Shown: positions 42,680-53,133 of the stretch, in pieces | Layout of the letters: every line of letters starts with the position of its first letter | Position numbering within the stretch: the stretch's first letter is position 1 | NCBI RefSeq assembly: GCF_000514775.1 | Contig: NZ_AZWO01000001.1 | Span: 62,001 to 126,000 of the forward strand | Direction: 5' to 3' | Length of the DNA stretch: 64,000 nucleotides | DNA from: Salinispora pacifica CNR114 | Lineage (GTDB): Bacteria > Actinomycetota > Actinomycetes > Mycobacteriales > Micromonosporaceae | Made by a program: the position numbers and the translations under genes | Notes under the pieces: model-generated | Seen by the model: the letters and a program-made list of their open reading frames with translations, nothing else | What the model was told of the DNA's origin: nothing | Database searches by the model: none

Positions 42680-43906
42680 GCTGGTGGCCGGACGGCAGAT
42701 AAGCACCGTGGGGGCGCCGTCCACCCGGGTCAGCACGAGGCTGGCCGGCTGGTCGCCGGTCAACCGCAGATCGCGGCGGAGTTGCTCCGGCTCGAGGGCC
42801 GAACCCCGCTTGCGGATCTCCACTCGGCCGACCCGCCGCTCGCGCAGCAGGGCACGAAGCCGCTTCAGCGAGAACGGCAGCACGTCGGTGATCTCCAGGC
42901 AGCGGGCGAAGGGGGTCGGCGTGGGAGTGTCGGCGTACAGGTAGGCGATCGTCGAGTCGGCGAGGGTGGCGTCGAGGGCGCCGGCCAGTTCGGCGACGAG
43001 GTGCGCGCGGACCACCGCCGGGTCCGGGTCGTAGACATAGCGGCGGACCGGCCCGACCGGGGCCTCGGCGACGCGGGAACTGGTCAGCTCGTGCACCCTG
43101 GTGCGGTGCGCGGCGGGATCGACCCGGCCGGTGGTGTCGGTCGGCGGCTCTTCTCGCAGCACGGTCGCGCGGCGGGCCACCGTCGCGAACTCGCCGCACC
43201 ACAGGGCGGCCTCGACCAGGTCGCCGTTGACGCTGACCCACTCCGCCTCCGCGCCGGGTGGGATCAGTGCGTGGTCCAGGCCGGGCGCCACCTTGACGAC
43301 CGTCCGCGGCACCCGTTCGGTCAGCGAGAGCACGAAGTCCCACGGCGGGGAGTAGGCGTTCGGGTCGAAGATCCGTCGACCGGAGGCCCGGCGGGCGGGG
43401 TCACAGAAGACCCCGTCCACCCGGCGCAGATCGAAGGTGGTCGCGTCCCCCTGGTTGACGGTGAAGCGCTCGGCGAGTCCGGTCGCCTCGGCGTTCGCGG
43501 TGGCGGTCGCGGCGGTGAGTGGGTCGGCCTCCACCCCGTACACCCGGAGCCCGGCCCGGGCGGCGGCGAGCGCGTCCGCGCCGATTCCGCAGCCGAGGTC
43601 GGCCAGGGCGCGGACGCCGCTGGCGCGCAGCCGTTCGGCGCGTCGCCGCGCCACCACCTGGCGGGTGGCCTGCTCCAGGCCGGCCCGGGTGAAGAACATG
43701 TCGGCCGCTACCGAACCGAACTTGCCCACCGCACGTCGGCGTAGCTCGGCCTGGGTCAGCGCCGCCGCGGCCAGGTCGGCCGGGAACCCGGCGGAGCGGA
43801 GCGCCGTCGCCGCGGCCAGCGGGTCACCCCCGGCCACCTCGGTGGCCGCCGTCAGCGCCGCCGACCCCGCGGGGGTACGCAGCCGCGCCAGCTGTCCGAG
43901 GTCCAC
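42677..43906 (-). CDS. class I SAM methyltransferase with THUMP-like C-terminal domain
   Basis: 409 residues from the GTG at 43906. Residues 1-95 are helical. The SAM-binding motif ALADLGCGIGADALAAAR lies near residue 100 and the acidic strand VYGVEADPLTA follows. VFCDPARRASGRRIFDP near residue 170 replaces the NPPY motif of base methylases. The C-terminal 130 residues match the THUMP-like domain of this actinobacterial family. The substrate, presumably RNA, is not known. Confidence 0.82.
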   Translation of the reverse strand: MDLGQLARLRTPAGSAALTAATEVAGGDPLAAATALRSAGFPADLAAAALTQAELRRRAVGKFGSVAADMFFTRAGLEQATRQVVARRRAERLRASGVRALADLGCGIGADALAAARAGLRVYGVEADPLTAATATANAEATGLAERFTVNQGDATTFDLRRVDGVFCDPARRASGRRIFDPNAYSPPWDFVLSLTERVPRTVVKVAPGLDHALIPPGAEAEWVSVNGDLVEAALWCGEFATVARRATVLREEPPTDTTGRVDPAAHRTRVHELTSSRVAEAPVGPVRRYVYDPDPAVVRAHLVAELAGALDATLADSTIAYLYADTPTPTPFARCLEITDVLPFSLKRLRALLRERRVGRVEIRKRGSALEPEQLRRDLRLTGDQPASLVLTRVDGAPTVLICRPATS

Positions 43907-44006
43907 CCCGCCATTCTTCCGGCTGGTCCGCGAGCGTCTGAGTTGGGGTGTTGCCGGGCCTGCGCCGGCCCATGCACGTGGTACGCGCGACGCGCTGGGC
44001 GGTTCG

Positions 44007-44033
44007 TTGGCACTCTCCTTGACGGAGTGCTAG
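44007..44033. promoter_or_regulatory. CIRCE element 1 (HrcA operator)
   Basis: TTGGCACTC-N9-GAGTGCTAG, one base per half-site from the consensus TTAGCACTC-N9-GAGTGCTAA. It overlaps the -35 of the groES promoter, so bound HrcA would block RNA polymerase. Confidence 0.92.
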
Positions 44034-44047
44034 CCGAGGAATAACCT
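44019..44047 (+). promoter_or_regulatory. groES-groEL promoter
   Basis: TTGACG (44019-44024) and TAACCT (44042-44047) are 17 bp apart. The predicted transcription start near 44054 falls inside the second CIRCE element and leaves a leader of about 165 nt. Confidence 0.75.
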
Positions 44048-44051
44048 GCGA

Positions 44052-44078
44052 TTAGCACTCTCGACCTGAGGGTGCCAA
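44052..44078. promoter_or_regulatory. CIRCE element 2 (HrcA operator)
   Basis: TTAGCACTC-N9-GGGTGCCAA: a perfect left half and a right half with two changes. It lies at the predicted transcription start, 45 bp from the first element. Confidence 0.88.
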
Positions 44079-44219
44079 CCTCCGGGCCCTGGTGCCCGGC
44101 AGGTTAACGCCAGGCGGACCGGCACCCGCGACGACGGCCCCGCCCGGTGGCATGTGGCAGATTGAGCTGGCCGGTTTGCCGGTCGGTAACGAAACCAAGT
44201 ACCCCAGGAGGGTATGCCC

Positions 44220-44528
44220 GTGACTACCGCGACCAAGGTTGCGATCAAGCCGCTTGAGGACCGCATCGTGGTCCAGGCGAATGAGGCTGAGACCACCACG
44301 GCGTCGGGCATCGTGATTCCCGACACCGCCAAGGAGAAGCCGCAGGAGGGCACTGTCCTCGCTGTCGGCCCGGGCCGGATCGACGACAAGGGCAACCGCG
44401 TGCCGATCGACGTCAAGGTCGGCGACACCGTCCTCTACTCGAAGTACGGCGGCACCGAGGTCAAGTACGCCGGCGAGGAGTACCTGGTGCTCTCCGCCCG
44501 CGACGTCCTCGCGGTCATCGAGAAGTAG
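44220..44528 (+). CDS. groES: co-chaperonin GroES
   Basis: 102 residues from the GTG at 44220, 8 nt after AGGAGG. An ATG at 44214 is in frame but too close to the ribosome-binding site. The start [19 protein letters not shown] is typical of actinobacterial GroES, and the mobile loop [21 protein letters not shown] is intact. GroES caps the GroEL ring in the cytoplasm. HrcA control through two CIRCE elements is expected. Confidence 0.97.
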   Translation: MTTATKVAIKPLEDRIVVQANEAETTTASGIVIPDTAKEKPQEGTVLAVGPGRIDDKGNRVPIDVKVGDTVLYSKYGGTEVKYAGEEYLVLSARDVLAVIEK

Positions 44529-44532
44529 GTAA

Positions 44533-46230
<1,698 letters not shown>

Positions 46231-46247
46231 CCCACGCCGGACGCTCG

Positions 46248-46285
46248 GTCGGGGCGCGTCGTCCACAGTGGCGACGCGCCCCGAC
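46248..46285 (+). terminator. terminator after groEL
   Basis: GTCGGGGCGCGTCG (46248-46261) pairs perfectly with CGACGCGCCCCGAC (46272-46285) around a 10-nt loop, 18 bp after the groEL stop. Confidence 0.75.
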
Positions 46286-46357
46286 GCGTCTTCCGGACTG
46301 CTTACGGAACGCTGACGTGACTACCGCCGTGGACCGAGATTGGCAACACTGGTCCGC

Positions 46358-47953
46358 GTGACCAGTACGACCCGTCGCCACGCCGCTTCGGCCGGGGTGA
46401 TCGCCGCTGCGGTGGCGATCGGCTCGGCGGAGCTTGTCGCGGTGTTGACCGGCCCCCGTTCCGCTCCGCTGGTAGCCGTCGGCGGGTTGGTGGTCGACAC
46501 CGTGCCGGAGCCACTCAAACAGTTCGGCATCGCGCTCTTCGGCAGCTACGACAAGGTCGCCCTGTTGGTGGGTACGGCCCTGCTGTTGGCCGGCTTCGCC
46601 GCGCTGCTCGGCGTACTGTCCCGGCGGCACCTGGCGTACGGGCTGGCCGGCGTCATGGCGTTTACGGCGCTGGGGGCGTTCGCCGCCCTGACCCGGGCCG
46701 ATGCGGATCTCACCGACGCCCTGCCGGCGCTGACCGGGGGCAGCCTCGGTGGGTTGGTGCTCTGGGCGTTCATCCGGGGCCCGTTGGAGCTGGATCCATG
46801 GCGCTGGTCCGCACCCACCCCACCGGCCGACTCCGGCGCGCCGGTGGCCGGGTCAGCTGACCGGGGGCAGGCCGCGGGACCGAGTGCGGAGTCCCGGCGA
46901 CGCTTCCTCACCGCGAGTGGGCTACTGCTCGGGGCGGCGTCGGTGGCCGGCGTCGGCGGCCGGTGGCTGAGTGGCCGGCGGGGAGTGTCGGCGGCCCGAG
47001 CGGCGGTCGTGCTGCCGGCCCCGGCCTCGCCGGCCGCCGCGGTGCCGGCCGGAGCCGACCTGGACCTGGCCCAACTCGCCTCCTACGTCACGCCCAGATC
47101 CAGCTTCTACCGGATCGACACCGCCCTGGTGCTGCCGCAGGTGGATCCGGACACCTGGCGGTTGCGCATCCATGGCCGGGTCCGCAACCCGATCACCCTC
47201 AGCTTCGCCGACCTGCTGGCCCGGCCGCTGGTCGAGCGGTATGTCACGTTGGCCTGCGTGTCCAATGAGGTAGGTGGTGACCTGATCGGCAATGCCCGCT
47301 GGTTGGGGGTGCCGTTGCGGGATCTATTGGCCGAGGCGGAGCCGCTGGAGGGCGCGGATCAGGTTGTTGGGCGGTCCGTTGACGGCTGGACCTGCGGCAC
47401 CCCCACGGCGGTGCTGCGGGACGGCCGGGACGCGTTGCTGGCGGTCGGCATGAACGGTGAGCCGCTGCCGGTCGAGCACGGCTTCCCGGTTCGGATGGTG
47501 GTGCCGGGCCTGTACGGCTACGTGTCGGCCTGTAAGTGGGTCACCGAGCTGGAGTTGACCAGCTTCGCGGATTTCGACGCGTACTGGGTGCCGCGCGGCT
47601 GGTCGGCGCAGGGCCCGGTGAAGACCCAGTCGCGGATCGACACGCCCCGACGGCGGAGTCGGCTGGTGGCGGGGGAGGTGGTTGTCGCCGGTGTCGCCTG
47701 GGCGCAGCACCGGGGCATCCGGCGGGTGGAGGTCCGGGTGGACGAGGGGCCCTGGCGGGAGGCGGACCTCGCGCCGACGGTCTCGGTGGATACCTGGGTG
47801 CAGTGGTCGTGGCGGTGGGACGCGACGCCGGGGGAGCACACGCTTCAGGTTCGGGCCACCGATGTGACCGGTGAGACCCAGACCGGCCGGAGCGCACCGG
47901 TGGCTCCGGACGGCGCGACCGGTTGGCACACGGTGCGCGTCACCGTTGGCTGA
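46358..47953 (+). CDS. membrane-anchored molybdopterin oxidoreductase, sulfite-oxidase family
   Basis: 531 residues from the GTG at 46358; a TTG six codons upstream is an alternative. Residues 5-145 hold about four membrane helices. After a linker with an Arg-Arg motif and a further hydrophobic stretch (residues 176-200), the sulfite-oxidase Mo-cofactor domain begins near residue 235. YVTLACVSNEVGGDLIGNARWLG carries the Mo-ligand Cys, and EHGFPVRMVVPGLYGYVSACKWV is the second cofactor segment. A C-terminal Ig-like dimerisation domain ends TGWHTVRVTV. It is probably an extracytoplasmic enzyme held in the membrane. True substrate unknown; it is not clearly a sulfite oxidase. Confidence 0.85.
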   Translation: MTSTTRRHAASAGVIAAAVAIGSAELVAVLTGPRSAPLVAVGGLVVDTVPEPLKQFGIALFGSYDKVALLVGTALLLAGFAALLGVLSRRHLAYGLAGVMAFTALGAFAALTRADADLTDALPALTGGSLGGLVLWAFIRGPLELDPWRWSAPTPPADSGAPVAGSADRGQAAGPSAESRRRFLTASGLLLGAASVAGVGGRWLSGRRGVSAARAAVVLPAPASPAAAVPAGADLDLAQLASYVTPRSSFYRIDTALVLPQVDPDTWRLRIHGRVRNPITLSFADLLARPLVERYVTLACVSNEVGGDLIGNARWLGVPLRDLLAEAEPLEGADQVVGRSVDGWTCGTPTAVLRDGRDALLAVGMNGEPLPVEHGFPVRMVVPGLYGYVSACKWVTELELTSFADFDAYWVPRGWSAQGPVKTQSRIDTPRRRSRLVAGEVVVAGVAWAQHRGIRRVEVRVDEGPWREADLAPTVSVDTWVQWSWRWDATPGEHTLQVRATDVTGETQTGRSAPVAPDGATGWHTVRVTVG

Positions 47954-48193
47954 CCCGCCAGGTGCGCCGTCTCGCGGCTGCTCCTGCCCCTGGGTCTGCG
48001 CCCCGACCGGGACCGCGCCCAGGGCGGGGTCTTGACCTGGCGTGGCAGCGGCGTGAACGCGGGGGTTGACGCCGCCGTGAGGGGGAAAGCCCAGCTGCCG
48101 GTGGAGAGGCCCCGGAGCCGGGCCCGGGTGTGTCGAGGTCCGGTTGGCATGCCGGTCGGGTTGGCTGTGCCCGCCGCACTGCCGCCCCGGGGA

Positions 48194-48220
48194 GTAACGA
48201 AGGTTTGGTGGTTCGGTAGT
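48194..48220 (+). promoter_or_regulatory. possible ECF-type promoter, GTAAC-N16-GGTAGT
   Basis: GTAAC (48194-48198), 16 bp, then GGTAGT (48215-48220). The -35 resembles that of the developmental sigma factor BldN (CGTAAC), which drives bldM in streptomycetes; the -10 match (CGTTGA) is poor. Confidence 0.25.
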
Positions 48221-48243
48221 TCACCCGAGAAGGGAGCCCAGTT

Positions 48244-48372
48244 ATGTCGCCTCAGTCACAGTGCTCAACCTGCGGGGCCCGCGTCGGGGTAAGGCCTGGC
48301 AGCTCTTGCCCACCACACACGCCGATGGGCGGTCGGGGCGACTGCCCCGGAACCCGCCAACCCACGAAGTAG
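48244..48372 (+). CDS. candidate 42-residue Cys-rich microprotein
   Basis: ATG at 48244 follows GAGAAGGGAG by a 7-nt spacer, a good ribosome-binding site. The 42 codons encode four cysteines: CSTCG at residues 7-10, then single Cys residues near 22 and 33. A CxxC pair followed by two more Cys could bind zinc or sit in a redox role. Pro, Gly and Arg are abundant. No homologue is recognised, so this is a prediction from the start signal and the Cys pattern only. Confidence 0.4.
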   Translation: MSPQSQCSTCGARVGVRPGSSCPPHTPMGGRGDCPGTRQPTK

Positions 48373-48785
48373 CAACGGCGCTCGCTTTGGCGCATCCCTG
48401 TCCGCCAGGTTGAGATGAGCCAGCCTCCCTGGTGAAGCCAGGCTTGCCGGGAGCCAGGAAGAGGATCATCCGGACGCTCCCAGCACGCCTGGTAGCAGGG
48501 CGGCCGCCCGAAACGGGCGGACGTTCGCGGTGGAGTACAAACCACGCATCGTGGCTGGGTAGGACGCGGCGAGAGCGTCGGGGTGCCGCGCTCTTGGAGA
48601 CGCTCAGTGCCTCGGTGTGGCCCGGTTGATCGTGTTGTCTGTCCATCTGGTTGTCCCCCAGGACCGGGAACCGCGGACAACTCGCGGCAAATGCCCCAAC
48701 TGTCGGAAAAGTTCGAAGGATTGGCGGGAACCCCCTCCCGACCGGACTCCGCCATGGTCTGCTCGTTGACGGAGAGGAGACCACT

Positions 48786-49595
48786 GTGCGTACGGTTCTC
48801 GTGTGCGTTCGGACGCCCTTGGCGGCGCAACACCTGACCTCCGCCGCGGCGCGGCTGGGGCTATCTGGAGCGGTGCGGACTGCCGTCTCCGACCCGGAGG
48901 TGATGCTGCGGCTCGCCGAACGCCCCGCCGACGTGGTGCTGGTTGATACGGCGCTGACCCGGCCAGACAGCGCGGGGTTCGTTCGCCGGGTCCTGGCCCG
49001 GGCACCGCAGGCGGCGGTGGTGCTGCTGGGAGTCGAGGAGTCCGAGTCGGCGGCGGCGACAATCAGCGCGGGTGCCCGGGGGCTGATTCAGGGCGCCGAC
49101 CACGACCTCACCAGCTCGGTGGCGAAGGCGCTGCTGCTGCTCTCCGCCCCCGGGCGGGCCGCCAACCGCCACCGGGTCGATCCGGCCCGGGACGCGGCTT
49201 CGGTGGGCGGGTCGGCCCGCGCTACCCCCGGCGGCCGGGCTCCCGTCGACCCACCGTCGGCTTGGCCGGCCGGGGCCGTCGAGGGGGCCGGTGGGGGGCC
49301 CACGGTCGTACCGGTGCAGCGCGGCGACGACCCCGCCGACCCGGCGGGTGAGCCCGTCGCGGTGCCCGCCGGCGGCCCGGCTCGGGAGTCACGGCCGGCG
49401 GTCGGGCTGACCGAGCGGGAGCTACAGGTGCTCCTGGGCATGGCCGAGGGCAAGAGCAACGCCGAGATCGGCCGGGAGCTGTTCGTCTCCGAGGACACGG
49501 TGAAGACCCACGCCCGACGCCTCTTCCGCAAGCTTGGCGCCCGGGACCGTGCCCACGCCGTCGCCGCCGGCTTCCGCGCCGGACTGGTCGCCTGA
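48786..49595 (+). CDS. BldM-like LuxR-type regulator with degenerate receiver
   Basis: 269 residues from the GTG at 48786, after GGAGAGGAG. Residues 1-118 form a receiver-like domain. The phosphorylation-site Asp54 is kept (VVLVDTAL), but the acidic pair that binds Mg is Val8-Arg9 and the conserved Lys is lost (GLIQGADHD). A Gly/Pro/Ala-rich linker of about 80 residues follows. The LuxR helix-turn-helix at 205-265 (LTERELQVLLGMAEGKSNAE, then LFVSEDTVKTHARRLFRKLG) is almost the BldM one. Position between groEL and guaB also matches bldM of streptomycetes. Regulation without phosphorylation is likely. Confidence 0.82.
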   Translation: MRTVLVCVRTPLAAQHLTSAAARLGLSGAVRTAVSDPEVMLRLAERPADVVLVDTALTRPDSAGFVRRVLARAPQAAVVLLGVEESESAAATISAGARGLIQGADHDLTSSVAKALLLLSAPGRAANRHRVDPARDAASVGGSARATPGGRAPVDPPSAWPAGAVEGAGGGPTVVPVQRGDDPADPAGEPVAVPAGGPARESRPAVGLTERELQVLLGMAEGKSNAEIGRELFVSEDTVKTHARRLFRKLGARDRAHAVAAGFRAGLVA

Positions 49596-49678
49596 TGCGT
49601 CGCTGACGTGTCGGTCGATCAGCCCGAGGCCCGGGAGTCGATCAGCCCGGACCCGGGTGTCGCCCGGTCGGGACCGGT

Positions 49679-49705
49679 CTCGACCAGGCCCGAGACCTGG
49701 TCGAG
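49679..49705. terminator. bidirectional terminator between the BldM-like and DUF5319 genes
   Basis: CTCGACCAGG and CCTGGTCGAG pair over 10 bp around a 7-nt loop between the convergent genes. Confidence 0.6.
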
Positions 49706-49713
49706 CGCCAGGA

Positions 49714-50121
49714 TCAGCGGTTGGAGCCCGGCTCCTCGTCGGTGCCCTCGCTCAGGGTGTCGTGCACCCCGTCGGCGTACCCGCGGGCGTAGTCCCAGGT
49801 CACGTAGTGATCTGGGTCGGGGTCGTACGCCGGCTCGTGCACCCGGGGGTGCCCGGAGCTGAGTAGGTGGCGCAGGTTGCCGCGAAGTAGATCCCAGTCG
49901 AAGTAGTGCGGCTCCCGGCAGTCCTCGCACTTGATCACCAGACCGCGTACGCCGATCGGCGCCAGCAGCGCCTGGTAGATCTCCAGGTCGGCCAGGTCCT
50001 CCAGCACCTCCTGCCGCTCGGCGTCGCTCAATGGGTCGAGCTCCGCGTCGCCGGAATCGGGCTGGCCCGCCACTGAGTCGGCTGGCTCTCCGTTGAAGGG
50101 ATCGATGGGCTCGTCGTGCAC
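49714..50121 (-). CDS. DUF5319 family protein
   Basis: 135 residues from a GTG placed 6 nt after TACGGT. The N-terminal half is acidic (LDPLSDAERQEVLEDLADLE). The C-terminal half, GVRGLVIKCEDCREPHYFDW followed by a conserved HYVTWDYARGYADG, is the DUF5319 signature with a single CxxC pair that could bind metal. The family is widespread in actinobacteria, often next to guaB. Function unknown. The frame is open 56 codons upstream but without a start signal. Confidence 0.82.
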   Translation of the reverse strand: MHDEPIDPFNGEPADSVAGQPDSGDAELDPLSDAERQEVLEDLADLEIYQALLAPIGVRGLVIKCEDCREPHYFDWDLLRGNLRHLLSSGHPRVHEPAYDPDPDHYVTWDYARGYADGVHDTLSEGTDEEPGSNR

Positions 50122-50127
50122 CCTCTC

Positions 50128-50133
50128 ACCGTA
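50128..50133 (-). promoter_or_regulatory. -10 box TACGGT, leaderless start of the DUF5319 gene
   Basis: TACGGT on the minus strand lies 6 nt before GTG 50121; no ribosome-binding site. Confidence 0.42.
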
Positions 50134-50236
50134 GACCCAACGCCCGTTCGCCGCCCGCCCTGGGCCGGCGTGACCTGCCCGGCCCCGGGTATACCCACCC
50201 GGCCCGCCGGCAGCAGGGGTGCGGCCAGTCGATGGG

Positions 50237-50242
50237 TACGAT
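50237..50242 (+). promoter_or_regulatory. possible guaB -10 box TACGAT
   Basis: GGTACGAT is a reasonable -10; it would give guaB a leader of about 80 nt. A -35 is not obvious. Confidence 0.35.
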
Positions 50243-50297
50243 GGGCGAAGCGCCGCTACCCGGTTTCTGCCGGTGCCCGCCCGCGCCACCTCGCTGA

Positions 50298-51890
<1,593 letters not shown>

Positions 51891-51920
51891 CCCCACCACC
51901 CCCTACCGTCTGGAGTCCTC

Positions 51921-53084
51921 ATGCGTGACGTGGTCGAGATCGGGCTGGGCAAGACCGCGCAGCGCGGCTACCACCTGGACGACATCGCGATCGTGCCGAG
52001 CCGCCGTACCCGGGACGTCGATGACGTGTCGACGGCCTGGCAGCTCGACGCGTACCCGTTCGGCATCCCCTGCGTCGGCCACCCCTCCGACGCGACGATG
52101 AGCCCGGCCTCGGCGGTGCGGCTCGGCCAGCTCGGCGGCCTCGGTGTGCTCAACGTGGAGGGTCTGTGGACCCGGTACGAGAACCCGGCGAAGGTGCTCG
52201 CGGAGCTGGCGAGCCTGGGCGCGGACGCCACCGGCCCGTCGCCCCGCCCCACCCGCGCCGGCGCGACCGGGCTGCACCACACCCGGCGGCTTCAGGAGGT
52301 GTACGCCGAGCCGATCCGCGCGGACCTGATCGCCGAGCGGGTTCGTGAGCTGCGGGCCGGCGGCCAGACGGTGGCGGTACGTGTCTCGCCGCAGCACACC
52401 CTGGCGCTCGCCCCGGTGATCCTCGACGCCGGGGTGGACATCCTGGTGATCCAGGGCACCATCGTCTCCGCCGAGCACGTCTCCACCACCGACGAGCCGC
52501 TGAACCTCAAGGAGTTCATCGCCGACCTCGACCTACCGGTGGTCGTCGGCGGCTGCACCGACTACAAGACCGCCCTGCACCTGATGCGCACCGGCGCCGC
52601 CGGGGTGATCGTGGGGATCGGCGGTGACGACTGGTCAACCACCGAGTCGGTGCTCGGCATCCGGGTGCCGATGGCCACCGCGATCGCCGACGCCGCGGCG
52701 GCGCGCCGCGACTACCTGGACGAGACCGGCGGCCGCTACGTCCACCTGATCGCCGACGGCGATATTCGGACCTCCGGTGACATCGCCAAGGCGCTTGGCT
52801 GCGGCGCCGACGCGGTGATGCTGGGCGAGCCGCTCTCGCTCTGCCCGGAGGCGCCGGCCGGCGGCGCCTGGTGGCACTCGGCCGCCAGCCACCCGGCACT
52901 GCCCCGGGGCGCCTTCGAGGCCGCCGGCGAGCCGGTCGGCTCGATGGAACGGCTGCTGTACGGCCCGGCCGACGAGCCGGATGGCCAGCTCAACCTCTTC
53001 GGTGGGCTGCGCCGGGCGATGGCCAAGTGCGGCTACCGTGACCTCAAGGAGTTCCAGAAGGTCGGCCTGGTCCTGGATCGCTAA
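51921..53084 (+). CDS. guaB3: GuaB3, IMP dehydrogenase-related protein
   Basis: 387 residues, no CBS domains. The start VVEIGLGKTAQRGYHLDDIAIVPSRRTR is typical of actinobacterial GuaB3. The barrel includes LVIQGTIVSAEHV and RTGAAGVIVGIGG. At the position of the catalytic Cys loop it has DDWSTTESVLGIRVP, so the nucleophilic Cys of IMP dehydrogenase and GMP reductase is missing. The mycobacterial homologue beside guaB2 lacks it as well. Cyanobacterial GuaB3 has been reported as a GMP reductase; whether this Cys-less branch is active is unclear. Confidence 0.93.
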   Translation: MRDVVEIGLGKTAQRGYHLDDIAIVPSRRTRDVDDVSTAWQLDAYPFGIPCVGHPSDATMSPASAVRLGQLGGLGVLNVEGLWTRYENPAKVLAELASLGADATGPSPRPTRAGATGLHHTRRLQEVYAEPIRADLIAERVRELRAGGQTVAVRVSPQHTLALAPVILDAGVDILVIQGTIVSAEHVSTTDEPLNLKEFIADLDLPVVVGGCTDYKTALHLMRTGAAGVIVGIGGDDWSTTESVLGIRVPMATAIADAAAARRDYLDETGGRYVHLIADGDIRTSGDIAKALGCGADAVMLGEPLSLCPEAPAGGAWWHSAASHPALPRGAFEAAGEPVGSMERLLYGPADEPDGQLNLFGGLRRAMAKCGYRDLKEFQKVGLVLDR

Positions 53085-53121
53085 CCAGCGCGGAGGGACA
53101 TCATCGCGCCGGTCGGGTGGT

Positions 53122-53127
53122 TAGGCT
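53122..53127 (+). promoter_or_regulatory. -10 box TAGGCT, leaderless start of the M1 peptidase gene
   Basis: TAGGCT lies 6 nt before the GTG at 53134; the signal peptide begins right at that codon. Confidence 0.5.
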
Positions 53128-53133
53128 CGACCG

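Larger units (their letters stand above)
47954..48785. other. 832-bp gap with hairpins before the BldM-like gene
   Basis: No gene longer than the 42-codon candidate at 48244 is supported here. The stretch holds several short hairpins: CCTGG-N5-CCAGG (48428-48442), CCGCCCG-AAA-CGGGCGG (48504-48520) and an AGAGCG/CGCTCT pair near 48570-48600. I could not match it to RNase P, tmRNA or any riboswitch family I know. A structured leader or non-coding RNA is possible but unproven. Confidence 0.4.

Noticed and set aside
44214..44216. ATG at 44214 as the groES start
   Set aside because: It is only 2-3 nt from the AGGAGG ribosome-binding site; the GTG at 44220 has proper spacing and gives the usual N-terminus and length.
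48181..48785. Known structured RNA (RNase P RNA, tmRNA, cobalamin, SAM, c-di-AMP or glycine riboswitch)
   Set aside because: None of the conserved core sequences of these families could be seen; only unassigned hairpins remain.
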